Source: Clostridiales bacterium CCNA10 (GTDB taxonomy: Bacteria > Bacillota > Clostridia > Oscillospirales > Oscillospiraceae). Taken from it: a stretch of 64,000 nucleotides of DNA. Under the pieces are notes generated by a model that had not been told where the DNA came from, made no database searches, and saw only the letters and a program-made list of their open reading frames with translations. The translations under genes were made by a program, and so were the position numbers. The first letter of the stretch is position 1; each line of letters opens with the position of its first letter. The DNA is taken from NCBI GenBank assembly GCA_003573975.1, contig AP018533.1, forward strand, positions 1,178,001 through 1,242,000, given 5' to 3'. This document shows positions 17,907-26,560 of this stretch, piece after piece.

Positions 17907-17911
17907 ATGCC

Positions 17912-19408
17912 ATGATTGAGTGCAGAGATGTGTCGTTTTCCTATCCGGCAAGCGGCCCTGTGGATGGGAAATGCCTGACGGAAGGGGCACTGAAGCATAT
18001 CACCTGTACGATTGAGGACGGCTCCTTTGTTCTTCTCTGCGGGGCCTCCGGCTGCGGCAAGACAACCTTGACCCGTCTGCTGAACGGCCTGATCCCCCAT
18101 TACCACGAGGGGACTTTTACAGGCTCGGTCTATCTGGATGGGAAAGATACCCGCGAACTGTCGCTCTTTGAGATTTCTCAAAAAGTAGGCTCTGTATTCC
18201 AAAATCCACGCTCCCAGTTTTTCAATGTGGACACGACCAGCGAACTGGCCTTTGGCCCGGAAAATCACGGATTGCCCGAGAAGGCCGTCCGCGAGCGGGT
18301 CCGCCGGGTGGCGGAGCAGCTGAAGTTGGAATCTCTGCTTGAGCGAAGCATCTTCTCCCTCTCCGGCGGGGAGAAGCAGAAAATCGCCTGCGGGTCAGCG
18401 GCAGCAATCGAGCCGGATATTTATGTCCTGGATGAACCGTCCTCCAATCTGGACACTTACGCGATTGCGGATTTCCGAAAACTGCTCATGCTCTTAAAGG
18501 CCCAGGGGAAAACCATTGTCATATCAGAACACCGGCTCTATTATTTACGCGACCTGGCCGACCGTGTCCTCTATATGAAAAATGGAGAGATCCGGGGCGA
18601 CTACACCGCCGAGGAATTCCAAAGCCTGCCCGCAGAGCAGCGGGATCAGATGGGGCTGCGGCCGCTGGAGTTAAACTCTTTAAGGAACATAGCGGCGCCT
18701 TGTGACAGGGGCGGGGACTCCGAATGGAACATCCGTCAGTTTTTCTTTGCATACAAGCATCAGCCGGAAACCCTGCACATTGACGAGGCTGTATTCCCCT
18801 TTGGCGGTGCAACCGCAATCATTGGGCATAACGGAGCGGGAAAATCCACCCTGTCCCGCTGCCTGTGCGGGCTGGAAAAGCGGTGTGGCGGCATTGTGCG
18901 GAATCAGGATAAGATCTATTCCAGAAGAGAACGGCTGAAGCTCTGTTATATGGTGATGCAGGATGTAAACCACCAGCTTTTCACAGAAAGCGTGCTGGAT
19001 GAACTATTCCTGAGTATGAGTACAGAAGATCAGGCAAAGGCGGAGGCCGTACTGGCTGAGATGGACCTGCTCCCATATCGGGAGCGCCATCCCATGGGGC
19101 TGTCCGGGGGACAAAAGCAGCGGGTGGCCGTCGCCTCCGCGATTGCATCGGAACGGCCGCTGATCGTATTTGATGAGCCAACCAGCGGGCTGGACCTGTT
19201 TCATATGAGGCAGGTGGCGGAGGTGGTGAACAGAGTTGCGGAGCATGGGAGAACAGTAGTTGTGGTGACGCACGACCCGGAATTTATTTTGCGGTGCTGT
19301 AACTTTGTTATCCACATGGAGCACGGCGAGATTCAGGAAAGTTACTCCCTCTGTAAGCCGGAGGGTAGAGAACATCTGCTGGAATTTTTCCTGAACGATA
19401 TGGAATAG
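17912..19408 (+). CDS. Double-domain ECF ATPase (module B2)
   Basis: A 498-residue chain. Domain 1: GASGCGKTT near residue 46, signature LSGGEKQK, VLDEPSSNLD. Domain 2: GHNGAGKST near 312, LSGGQKQR and VFDEPTSGLD, so both sites look intact. The ATG at 17912 follows AAGGGGGTG; an upstream in-frame ATG (17888) would overlap EcfT by 19 bases. The DtxR-like copy 2 follows after 15 bases, so it closes this operon. Confidence 0.93.
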   Translation: MIECRDVSFSYPASGPVDGKCLTEGALKHITCTIEDGSFVLLCGASGCGKTTLTRLLNGLIPHYHEGTFTGSVYLDGKDTRELSLFEISQKVGSVFQNPRSQFFNVDTTSELAFGPENHGLPEKAVRERVRRVAEQLKLESLLERSIFSLSGGEKQKIACGSAAAIEPDIYVLDEPSSNLDTYAIADFRKLLMLLKAQGKTIVISEHRLYYLRDLADRVLYMKNGEIRGDYTAEEFQSLPAEQRDQMGLRPLELNSLRNIAAPCDRGGDSEWNIRQFFFAYKHQPETLHIDEAVFPFGGATAIIGHNGAGKSTLSRCLCGLEKRCGGIVRNQDKIYSRRERLKLCYMVMQDVNHQLFTESVLDELFLSMSTEDQAKAEAVLAEMDLLPYRERHPMGLSGGQKQRVAVASAIASERPLIVFDEPTSGLDLFHMRQVAEVVNRVAEHGRTVVVVTHDPEFILRCCNFVIHMEHGEIQESYSLCKPEGREHLLEFFLNDME

Positions 19409-19423
19409 GAAGTAGGCGGTAAA

Positions 19424-19852
19424 ATGAAACTCCATGCGTCGGGCGAGGATTATCTGGAGGCCGTGCTGGTACTCCAAAAGGAAAAAGGCATGGTGCGCTC
19501 TGTGGATGTGGCCCGGCACATGGGGGTATCTAAACCAAGCGTGTGTCACGCGGTATCTACCTTGAAAGAGGGCGGATTTCTCACCATGGACGGAGACTTC
19601 TTTCTCCGCCTGACCGATGTGGGCCGGGAGGTAGCCGAGCAGACCTATGAGAAGCACTGCTTCTTCACACGCCTACTGGTAGAGGCAGGTGTCGATCCCA
19701 AAACAGCGGAACAGGACGCCTGCCGCATGGAGCATGTGATCAGCCCAGAAAGTTTTCAGAAGTTGGCCGAATTGTACCAGAAGGCCCACCCAAATACAGA
19801 TCCAACCGGGGATGGGAGGCAGTTTCATGCGAAAACAGATCCTGCTGATTGA
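19424..19852 (+). CDS. DtxR/MntR-family regulator (copy 2)
   Basis: A 142-residue protein nearly identical to copy 1 across residues 5-105 (SGEDYLEAVLVLQKEKGM, VRSVDVARHMGVSKPSVCHAV). The same candidate metal ligands are kept: D and E in EDYLE, H in YEKHC, C, E and H in ACRMEHVIS. The C-terminus still ends KTDPAD because the overlap with the start of the response-regulator gene has been kept, although that gene is broken here. Last intact gene of module B2. Confidence 0.88.
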   Translation: MKLHASGEDYLEAVLVLQKEKGMVRSVDVARHMGVSKPSVCHAVSTLKEGGFLTMDGDFFLRLTDVGREVAEQTYEKHCFFTRLLVEAGVDPKTAEQDACRMEHVISPESFQKLAELYQKAHPNTDPTGDGRQFHAKTDPAD

Positions 19853-19931
19853 TGATGACTTGCCGCTCTGCTGGCAGCCCCGGGACACGCTACTATTGAC
19901 CGGGAAACCGATTCTTAGCCTATATATTTGA
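19827..19931 (+). pseudogene. Remnant of the response-regulator gene found intact at 6922
   Basis: The first 15 codons (MRKQILLIDDDLPLC) match the intact response regulator exactly, at the same 26-base overlap with the DtxR-like gene. Then the frame reads WQPRDTLLLTGKPIL and stops after 34 codons. The receiver and DNA-binding domains are gone, presumably by deletion. A ribosome site (GGGAGG) survives, so a short peptide could still be made. Confidence 0.8.
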
Positions 19932-19969
19932 AAATGGCGAGTCAGATGTGAATGTAAATATAAATGATA

Positions 19970-20020
19970 AAGGCAGGCACGGAAAATACTACGGGGGAGA
20001 TCTTCCATGCCTGCTTTTTT
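19970..20020 (+). terminator. Rho-independent terminator of the module B2 operon
   Basis: Arms GCAGGCA and TGCCTGC with an inner GGAA/TTCC pair, followed by six Ts. It ends the operon after the response-regulator remnant. Confidence 0.75.
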
Positions 20021-20120
20021 CATAACCAATTTACCCGGACAACAGTTTATTCGGGCTCATTTTGTACCTATCTCTGGCAGGAGTTGGGTTATGGTTCCGT
20101 CTGCATGAGCGCCCCGACTG

Positions 20121-20492
20121 CTACCTCCACAACCGTGGAAAAAGCGTAAATTTAGATAGCCGCTTGGCCGCAACTCCAGTTCCCGCGTTCTCGTCCTTTT
20201 CATAGTTAGCATCATCGTCTGGGCAGTCCGTGAGAATATGGGTTCTCCACAACAGCGGTTGGTAATCGAAACCGCTTTGCCGGATCTGTTCATACTCGGA
20301 TCTGGTATATATTGATTCGTACACAAAGGCGAGATTTAGGGACTCAACAAAGCCGCCCATCATAACTTCATAGACCGGCTCAGGCGGGTCATGCTTCCAG
20401 ATATAACGCCATTCGTCGGTAATATCCTCTTCATTGATCCATTCCAATATTTCAATACGGTAGCACGGCTGCTCTGAGAAAAACCCGTCCAT
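20121..20492 (-). CDS. Hypothetical acidic protein
   Basis: A 123-residue protein I do not recognise, with many Asp, Glu, Tyr and Trp in the first 100 residues (ILEWINEEDITDEWRYIWKH) and no signal or membrane segment. The last 20 residues turn basic (AAKRLSKFTLFPRLWR), which could mean the natural end was lost by frameshift. No coupled neighbour. It may be a real small gene or a degraded one. Confidence 0.45.
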   Translation of the reverse strand: MDGFFSEQPCYRIEILEWINEEDITDEWRYIWKHDPPEPVYEVMMGGFVESLNLAFVYESIYTRSEYEQIRQSGFDYQPLLWRTHILTDCPDDDANYEKDENAGTGVAAKRLSKFTLFPRLWR

Positions 20493-20556
20493 CAGACACC
20501 TGCACTCCTCCCATCAATCTTTCACCCTGGCATCCTGAAAACAAAACTGGAAACAT

Positions 20557-20841
20557 CTAAACCGGAACCTTATCGATAGCGGGATCATAGATGAGCGCTC
20601 CGCATTTCCTGCAGTACAACCTGCAGCGCGACTTACGGAGCGGCGTTTCTGTTTCGCAGATGATACATTGGATTTTGAGCAGCGGCTTTGTATAATCTTC
20701 AAATGGAGCCAGCTGCTTATGCGTCCTGAGATATTGCTTTATTCGTCTTTGCTCCTTGCACTCCCCACAGATCTTCTGATAAGGCTCCGCAATAAAAACC
20801 TTCTTGCACTTCGGGCAGCATTTCAGGCTCATCCTGTACAT
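20557..20841 (-). CDS. Small zinc-ribbon protein
   Basis: About 94 residues with three Cys-x-x-Cys pairs: CCPKC and CGEC near the start, CIIC in the middle and CRKC near the end, a pattern of two zinc ribbons. It probably binds zinc for structure and may bind nucleic acid or another protein. I place the start at 20841 (MYRMSLKCCPKC); 20832 is also possible. Function not known. Confidence 0.55.
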   Translation of the reverse strand: MYRMSLKCCPKCKKVFIAEPYQKICGECKEQRRIKQYLRTHKQLAPFEDYTKPLLKIQCIICETETPLRKSRCRLYCRKCGALIYDPAIDKVPV

Positions 20842-21085
20842 GACAATCACCGATGCGATTATATAGAAAGACCGGCAGAAAATCAAGATTTCTTCCTGCT
20901 CAACGTGTCCACCGCAATTTTTTCTTGCATCTCGTGCATGTAAGAGGCTCCCGGACACCTGTCAAGAGGCGGTGTGAACCCATGGCATAAATGGAATCTT
21001 TTATGAAGGAAATTTATTGGACGTATTTTGCACAGCGATGCTATAATCCATCTATTAGAATTTTCAAGTGGATAAGGAGACCTTT

Positions 21086-21721
21086 ATGAAAAAAGAAAAA
21101 ATCTTGTTGGCCGTGGCGCTTTTTCTGCTTGCCGTGGCGCTTTTTCTGCTTATCGTAGTGGCTGGCGGAACATTTGTGTATTGGAGGGCTGTGGCGGACC
21201 TGACTCCGGATCCAGCCGAACCATTTACAGTGGTGAACGCAGACCTGACTTACGACGGCGTATATATCGACCTCATTGAGCAGGCCATGATTGATGCGAA
21301 ATCGGAAGAACAGCAGGGCGGCTCCAATCCCGATAATTTAGAGCTCCATGTGGTCAAATACAATTCGGAGACCGGATATGTGGACGGGATCACCGCGACC
21401 AGCGCCGGGATCACGGACCGGCAGCTCAGTTTTGTGTATGGGGGCGTCCAGCTTGATCTGCACTTTGTAAACGACGTTCTGATCGGCTGTCGAAAGACCT
21501 ATGAACAAGAGCTGTTGGATCGGCTGGAAGGCCAGACGTTGGAATCCTGCACCGCTGAGGAGCGGGAGGCAGCGGAAAAGGGTGCTTTGGAAGTCATTTT
21601 GAATAACGACTCCTGGGAAACAGACGAGGACTATTTGAAGCTGGTACTGGCCGACTACACGGAGCAGGTGCTGGAATATCAAAGTGAGCATCCGGGGCTA
21701 CTAGTTCCCAAAAATGATTAG
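21086..21721 (+). CDS. Membrane-anchored hypothetical protein
   Basis: A 211-residue protein with one N-terminal membrane helix (about residues 6-32) and an acidic extracellular part, so probably anchored outside the cell. The helix contains a 7-residue unit, AVALFLL, twice in a row, from a 21-base tandem repeat. The start follows AAGGAG by 6 bases. No family recognised; DITD- or Cys-type active-site motifs are absent. The next small gene follows after 34 bases. Confidence 0.7.
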   Translation: MKKEKILLAVALFLLAVALFLLIVVAGGTFVYWRAVADLTPDPAEPFTVVNADLTYDGVYIDLIEQAMIDAKSEEQQGGSNPDNLELHVVKYNSETGYVDGITATSAGITDRQLSFVYGGVQLDLHFVNDVLIGCRKTYEQELLDRLEGQTLESCTAEEREAAEKGALEVILNNDSWETDEDYLKLVLADYTEQVLEYQSEHPGLLVPKND

Positions 21722-21755
21722 AGATTTGTGACTGAGCGGGGAGTGAGAGCCGTTT

Positions 21756-21944
21756 ATGACAACAAAAGAGCGCGTAATCGTTTCTGCATATACCGGCATC
21801 CGGATGTGTGACATGGATTTGATAGAAGCATATGTCCAAGAGAAGCTCGGCCGGCCGGTTCTCTCCAACGAATGGGGGGATCAGCGTTTCCACGAGATTG
21901 TACAAGCTATGGTCGCAGAGGACTTTTTAATGCTCTGTGAGTAG
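21756..21944 (+). CDS. Small hypothetical protein, DUF7736-like
   Basis: A 62-residue soluble protein: VIVSAYTGIRMCDMDLIEAYVQEKLGRPVLSNEW. It recalls the small DUF7736-type proteins (ISAYTG... LGRP) of phages and gut Firmicutes, from memory only. A purine-rich GGGGAGTGAGAG lies before the ATG. Probably transcribed with the gene at 21086. Confidence 0.55.
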   Translation: MTTKERVIVSAYTGIRMCDMDLIEAYVQEKLGRPVLSNEWGDQRFHEIVQAMVAEDFLMLCE

Positions 21945-22023
21945 CTGTGATTATTTTTCCATCAAAAGAGAGGGAGCGGGACACCGTATGCGAAGCGGAC
22001 TGAGCCATTGACTGAAACAAGAG

Positions 22024-22056
22024 ATCCAGCAAGGGGAAGCCCCTGCTGGATTTTTA
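22024..22056 (+). terminator. Rho-independent terminator
   Basis: TCCAGCA and TGCTGGA with an inner GGGG/CCCC pair, followed by TTTTT. It ends the plus-strand pair of small genes at 21086-21944. Confidence 0.8.
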
Positions 22057-22110
22057 TATCCACCGGCTTGACACTAATATGGACACATATCTGGCACCTA
22101 CATATACATA

Positions 22111-22141
22111 AACGGCTGACGCGGAGAAGGCGTCAGCCGTT
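22111..22141 (-). terminator. Hairpin after the minus-strand small gene
   Basis: Arms AACGGCTGACGC and GCGTCAGCCGTT with a 7-base loop, 13 bases past the end of the minus-strand gene at 22155. Confidence 0.65.
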
Positions 22142-22154
22142 CAATATTTTCGGA

Positions 22155-22352
22155 TCACATTTCAAGACCGAGTTTTTCTGCGATCTCCTCTGGAGAGAGG
22201 CCGGAGGCTTTTGCTTTTTCCATTACAGTTTTCATGGTAACAGGATGGAGCAACTTTTGCTTTTGGGCCTCCAGAACTTTAATATCAGCTTTCTTTTTGG
22301 AGATTTTTTCATCGATGATTGCGATGCGTTCTTCTACAGTACGAGCAGCCAT
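22155..22352 (-). CDS. Small coiled-coil hypothetical protein
   Basis: A 65-residue protein: an N-terminal coiled coil (AAIIDEKISKKKADIKVLEAQKQ-like, basic and helical) and a C-terminal GLSPEEIAEKLGLEM that looks like a helix-turn segment. Similar in layout to small DNA- or DUF4315-type proteins of Clostridia, but I cannot name the family. A ribosome site GGATGT is weak. Confidence 0.6.
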   Translation of the reverse strand: MAARTVEERIAIIDEKISKKKADIKVLEAQKQKLLHPVTMKTVMEKAKASGLSPEEIAEKLGLEM

Positions 22353-22560
22353 AAGAGGTACATCCTTTCGTGATCAGAAGATATGTTTATGATAATGCGG
22401 CAAAGATCCTTTGTCAATCAAATTTCCTCAAAATATGGTAAGTTCGAGTTGCCTCATGCACCCAAGAAACCCTTCCGCAAAAAACGCAGTTATCTTTGAT
22501 GGGTAATTGCGTTTTTGAGCGGGCAGAGATTTACAGCAGATAAAAAGGAAAGGTATGTGA

Positions 22561-22608
22561 TTGACGCTCCACAGTTTGCGTGTTATACTTCGGTTAGCCA
22601 TAGCAAAC
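22561..22608 (+). promoter_or_regulatory. Promoter with shared operator palindrome, hydrolase operon
   Basis: A good sigma-A promoter: TTGACG at 22561-22566, 17-base spacer, TATACT at 22584-22589. The palindrome GTTAGCCATAGCAAAC at 22593-22608 starts 3 bases after the -10, so it covers the transcription start and a bound protein would repress. The first gene starts at 22653. Confidence 0.8.
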
Positions 22609-22652
22609 TACATAGAAGCGCTAATTTACAATCAGGGAAATGGAGGAACGAT

Positions 22653-23447
22653 ATGCGTTTAGGCTCTTTTCAGCTTCCCAATGATGCAAGTCTGTCCTAT
22701 GCGGAATATGGGACATCAACGGGCAAGCCGGTACTCTTGCTTCACGGCTTGGTGGGAAGCATATGTTCAGAGGGAATGGAGGGGTCTCTTTGCGGACTGC
22801 CCATGAGGGTAATCGCTCTTGCCCGCCCTGGTTATGGAGACTCCGACTACTTCGATATGGACTGCGTAGCCGACTGGGGCCGGCTGCTGACTGAATTTTG
22901 GGATCACCTGGGTCTCCAGAGCTTTGACATCGTGGGCATCTCCGCCGGCGCACCTTATGCGTATAGTCTGGCGGCCCTCTACCCTGATCGAATCGGTACT
23001 GTCTATATCAACAGCGGCATACCTGCGGTCTGCTTCCCAAATATTCTGGCGCAATATCCGGCTCAGGAGGCGGCGCTCTATCATGCGTTCCGCGGCATGT
23101 CACGGCAAGAGGTGGGGCAGGCTTTATATGACAGTTATCTTCCCCTCTTTCCCGAGGCGGCCTTGCAAGGGCGAGACTTCCGGGACTCTATGGGCGGCGA
23201 TCTCCGGAATATCGGTCAGGAAGCTAAACTACAGGAAGCACCTTGGGGATTTGAGTTATCTGAGGTGCGATGTCCGGTAGTATTACTACACGGGACAGCT
23301 GATTCCGAGGTGCCTTATGGCGCCATGGTGGAGACCGTCAAAAGGCTTCCCCATGCCCGCATCATCAAACTGGAGGGGGAAGAACACGCATCTCCCGCAA
23401 TCACGGACAGATTGATGGCGGAATTGCTCCAGTCGGACAATGTATAA
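22653..23447 (+). CDS. Alpha/beta hydrolase
   Basis: A 264-residue cytoplasmic hydrolase. HG oxyanion segment VLLLHGLVG near residue 28, nucleophile elbow GISAGA with Ser97, acid Asp in LLHGTADSEVP and His in GEEHAS complete the triad. GGAGG lies 6 bases before the ATG at 22653. It is the first gene after the shared palindrome, so it probably belongs to the same regulon as the transporters and may cleave an imported or exported compound (ester or thioester). The exact substrate is unknown. Confidence 0.85.
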   Translation: MRLGSFQLPNDASLSYAEYGTSTGKPVLLLHGLVGSICSEGMEGSLCGLPMRVIALARPGYGDSDYFDMDCVADWGRLLTEFWDHLGLQSFDIVGISAGAPYAYSLAALYPDRIGTVYINSGIPAVCFPNILAQYPAQEAALYHAFRGMSRQEVGQALYDSYLPLFPEAALQGRDFRDSMGGDLRNIGQEAKLQEAPWGFELSEVRCPVVLLHGTADSEVPYGAMVETVKRLPHARIIKLEGEEHASPAITDRLMAELLQSDNV

Positions 23448-23464
23448 AAGGAGAGAAAGTTGAT

Positions 23465-24367
23465 ATGAGCATTCGATACAAACTGGCTTCTGCAGCGCTC
23501 CGGGCCGCCGGGACGAAAAAGCTGTTCGCGCTGCCGGAGGAAGAACTGCTGGAGAAAGTGCGCGGGATGAACCGCAGACGGCAGTTCCAGATGCCAAAAG
23601 ATCATAAAGCAGTCTACGGTGATCGATTGATCCTGGGGCAATATCACTGCCTTACCATTCAATTGGGACAAAAGAGGACAAAAAAGGCGATCCTGTACTT
23701 GTTCGGAGGTGGGATGATCGTCGGTCCTGACCAGGGCGATATTAAGACAGCGCGGGATTTTGCTGTCCGTAGCGGCTCCGACTGCTGGTTCCCATACTAT
23801 CCGCTCTGTACAGACCACTGTATCACAGAAACCTATGAGATGGTGCTTCAATGCTACCGGGAGATGGCAGAGTGCTACGGGGCGGAGCACATCTCGCTGG
23901 TGGGCTTTTCCTCCGGCGGCGCACTGGCTGTCGGGCTTCCGCTTCACCTCAATGCGCTGAACAGGCCGACGGGGATGCCCCGACAGGTTATCGCGGTGTC
24001 GCCCGGCAGTATTCCCAGTTCTCAAAAGGAGCGGGCGGAGATGCAGGCGTTGAACAGCCGCGACGTGATGGTGGATGCCGCCTTTATGGAGACGGATCGG
24101 AAGATTATGACAAAGGGACAGCCGGTACCTGTCTATATGCTCTCTGGTCCCAAGGGGGATTTTACCGGCTTGCCGCCGGTTCACTTCTACTATGGTGGGG
24201 ATGAAGTTCTCTCTGTAGTGGCGGAGTCTTTTGCCGATGCCTGCAAAGCGGCGAATGTCCCCTACACCATGACCATCGCCCCGGGAATGTGCCACTGCTA
24301 TGCAATGGTGGAGTGGTTTCCAGAGGGGCGTCAGGCCCGCGAAGAAATTATAGGGCTATTGCGCTGA
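23465..24367 (+). CDS. Alpha/beta hydrolase fold-3 esterase-like protein
   Basis: A 300-residue protein of the acetyl-esterase (hormone-sensitive lipase) group. The oxyanion segment is LYLFGGGMIVG, with Phe in place of the His of HGGG; the nucleophile elbow is GFSSGG; Asp in YYGGDEVL and His in GMCHCY finish the triad. It starts 17 bases after the previous stop with AGGAGAG, so it is in the same operon. Substrate unknown. Confidence 0.83.
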   Translation: MSIRYKLASAALRAAGTKKLFALPEEELLEKVRGMNRRRQFQMPKDHKAVYGDRLILGQYHCLTIQLGQKRTKKAILYLFGGGMIVGPDQGDIKTARDFAVRSGSDCWFPYYPLCTDHCITETYEMVLQCYREMAECYGAEHISLVGFSSGGALAVGLPLHLNALNRPTGMPRQVIAVSPGSIPSSQKERAEMQALNSRDVMVDAAFMETDRKIMTKGQPVPVYMLSGPKGDFTGLPPVHFYYGGDEVLSVVAESFADACKAANVPYTMTIAPGMCHCYAMVEWFPEGRQAREEIIGLLR

Positions 24368-24378
24368 GAAGGGACACC

Positions 24379-25176
24379 ATGCCTCCATTTGTTTTTTGCA
24401 TACAGGACTGCTATTATATTCGGGCCGCCTATCAAAATCCCCGTCCGCACCGGCACTTCGCCGCCCATGTTTTGATCGGGCTGGATGGGCCTTTCATCAC
24501 CGAGATAGACGGAAAACACATGCAGGCCACAGGCATTGCCATTGCCTCCAATGTCGTCCATACAGTCCGTACAGACGCCGACCTCCTTGTGATTTTCATC
24601 GATGAACTGACCCCCATGGCCCGATTCGTCAAGTACGTGCTCCTGCAGGGAATGTCTTGCCGTTCCTTGGGAAAGGAAACTGCGGCTGCAGTCAGCGGTT
24701 TATGGCAGAATGTCCGCACAGAGGAGGAGGCTGTACGGGCGGCGAAGGGTACCGGGAATCTGCTGGGTCTGGAGAAACTGGTGCCGCCAGAGGAGGACAG
24801 CCGAGTGCTGGCTGCCGCCGCCTATATGAAACGGGCTCAGGCACTGGAGGCGGTAACTATCCAGGAGGTGGCTCAAGCTGTTCATCTGTCACCCAGCCGT
24901 CTGACTCATCTGTTTCACCAGGAGACCGGGATCTCCCCGCGACTCTATCTGGCAAACCTGAAACTGGAACGGGCTTTTTACCGGATGCAGGAGGGGATGA
25001 CCCTCACAGAAGCCTGCATGGCCGCGGGCTTTGCCACACCTTCCCACATGGCAGATACCAGTCAAAATCTGCTGGGGCTCTCCATGTCCTATGTAAAGGA
25101 GATTGTTTCGGGCTCCTACGATACCCTGGACCACAAAACAGCAGATAGACAGAAGTACCCTGCGGACCTGCTGTGA
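24379..25176 (+). CDS. AraC-family regulator in the hydrolase operon
   Basis: A 265-residue regulator with a cupin-like N-terminal part (NPRPHRHFAAHVLIGLDGPF, HxH) and a C-terminal double HTH: VTIQEVAQAVHLSPSRLTHLFHQETGISPRLYL and the second helix GFATPSHMADTSQNLLGLS. The ATG at 24379 follows AGAAGGG. It sits 11 bases after the esterase stop. It may sense the product or substrate of the hydrolases. Shorter than the 320-residue AraC proteins elsewhere in the window, so a different subgroup. Confidence 0.88.
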   Translation: MPPFVFCIQDCYYIRAAYQNPRPHRHFAAHVLIGLDGPFITEIDGKHMQATGIAIASNVVHTVRTDADLLVIFIDELTPMARFVKYVLLQGMSCRSLGKETAAAVSGLWQNVRTEEEAVRAAKGTGNLLGLEKLVPPEEDSRVLAAAAYMKRAQALEAVTIQEVAQAVHLSPSRLTHLFHQETGISPRLYLANLKLERAFYRMQEGMTLTEACMAAGFATPSHMADTSQNLLGLSMSYVKEIVSGSYDTLDHKTADRQKYPADLL

Positions 25177-25214
25177 TACAATGCCCCCATCTGATCCAAG
25201 AAAGGGGTATTTTC

Positions 25215-26375
25215 ATGTCAAACGAATTCCTCAGCGGCAGTTATCAGTTCAATAACAGTCCGCTCTATAACTTTCAACTCAATCGGGTTGTCCTGTGGAA
25301 CCACGGAGATCCGGCAGAGGTGGCGGCCAGGGGAAAGGAGATCACAGATTTTGCATCCTGGGAGCGAGTGTTAAAGGAGTTATCCTATCAGGCAGAACGG
25401 CGGAAGGACTGGGCCGCGGCGGCGGGTTACCTCCGTATGGCAGAGTTTTTTATGGTGCCGGACACGCCGGAGAGCCGAGATGTCTATGACCGGGCCCAGG
25501 AACTGTTCTATGCCAATTTTGCCCACCTTTTCAGCCCCCAGGGCGGCCCCATTCACCGGGATGAGGTTCCCTATGAAAGCGGCACACTCCCATGCTGGCG
25601 GATCACGCCCTCCGGAGACAAGCGGGGGACTATCCTGTTCCACGGCGGCAACGACTCGCTTCTGGAGGAATTCACAGACCTCCTGCTCTATCTGGCCCGG
25701 GGTGGCTATGAAATTCTGGCCTTTGAGGGCCCCGGACAGGGGGCTGCACTGCGGAAGTCCGGTTTGACTTTTACGCCGGAGTGGGAGAAGCCGGTGGGCG
25801 CGGTATTGGACTTTTACGGTGCGGAGGATGTCACCATTGTGGGCGTCTCCCTAGGCGGCGAACTCGCCATGCGGGCGGCTGCTATGGAACCGCGTATCCG
25901 GAGAGTTGTTGCCTGGTGCGTCCTGCCCAGCATCTATGGAGCGCTGATGGCGGACAAGCCGGCAGAAATCCGTACAACACTGGAACAGTTGCTGTCTGAA
26001 AAACAGCGTGAGAAGGTCCTTGCCCTTTATACAGGGCTCTCCGAGCAAAATCCACTCTTCCGCTGGTCTATCCAGCACGCGAACTATGCCTACGGGACGG
26101 CGGATGTCTACGAGTATTTGCAAAGGGCTAAGGCATTTACCATTGAGCCTGTGGCCGACCAGATTACACAGGATGTATTGCTCATTAGCGCCAGAGAAGA
26201 TCTGATGGTTGGCTTTGATCTCTATAAAGAAGAAATTGACCTGCTGAAAAGCGCTCGCACACTGGAGTTCGCAGTGCCCGGCGCAGCCATCCACGGCCAA
26301 GCCCACTGCAATATGGGAAATCCTCAATATATCCTAGACCTGATCCTGAATTGGAATAACCGGTTGTTACAATAA
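25215..26375 (+). CDS. Alpha/beta hydrolase (FrsA/esterase-like)
   Basis: A 386-residue hydrolase with a longer N-terminal helical part (about residues 1-130) and a C-terminal alpha/beta domain: LFHGGNDSLLEEF oxyanion, nucleophile elbow GVSLGG, Asp in SAREDLMV and His in GQAHCN. The ATG follows AAAGGGG by 8 bases. It is the last gene of the operon begun at 22653; a terminator follows. Three unrelated hydrolase subtypes in one operon suggest stepwise processing of one compound, but this is inference. Confidence 0.83.
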   Translation: MSNEFLSGSYQFNNSPLYNFQLNRVVLWNHGDPAEVAARGKEITDFASWERVLKELSYQAERRKDWAAAAGYLRMAEFFMVPDTPESRDVYDRAQELFYANFAHLFSPQGGPIHRDEVPYESGTLPCWRITPSGDKRGTILFHGGNDSLLEEFTDLLLYLARGGYEILAFEGPGQGAALRKSGLTFTPEWEKPVGAVLDFYGAEDVTIVGVSLGGELAMRAAAMEPRIRRVVAWCVLPSIYGALMADKPAEIRTTLEQLLSEKQREKVLALYTGLSEQNPLFRWSIQHANYAYGTADVYEYLQRAKAFTIEPVADQITQDVLLISAREDLMVGFDLYKEEIDLLKSARTLEFAVPGAAIHGQAHCNMGNPQYILDLILNWNNRLLQ

Positions 26376-26387
26376 CGGCTGATTTAT

Positions 26388-26424
26388 AAAACCGCGGCTG
26401 TCTCAGATGGCTGCGGTTTTTTAT
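26388..26424 (+). terminator. Rho-independent terminator of the hydrolase operon
   Basis: Arms AAAACCGC and GCGGTTTT, the latter running into a T stretch, 13 bases after the last gene. Confidence 0.75.
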
Positions 26425-26485
26425 GTATATCAGGCATGAGGTTTATAAAATAAAGACCATTTTCAGAAAAATATTCTTTATTCTG

Positions 26486-26549
26486 TTGACAACTGCATCC
26501 ATGTCTGCTATTCTTGTTTTGCGACCAAATATAAAATAACAGTCGCAAA
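26486..26549 (+). promoter_or_regulatory. Promoter and likely TetR operator
   Basis: TTGACA at 26486-26491, 17-base spacer and TATTCT at 26509-26514 form a strong sigma-A promoter. Directly after it an inverted repeat TTTGCGAC (26518-26525) and GTCGCAAA (26542-26549) spans the start of transcription. It is probably the site of the TetR protein encoded next. It differs from the shared GTTAGC palindrome. Confidence 0.7.
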
Positions 26550-26560
26550 GGAGGGGCACA

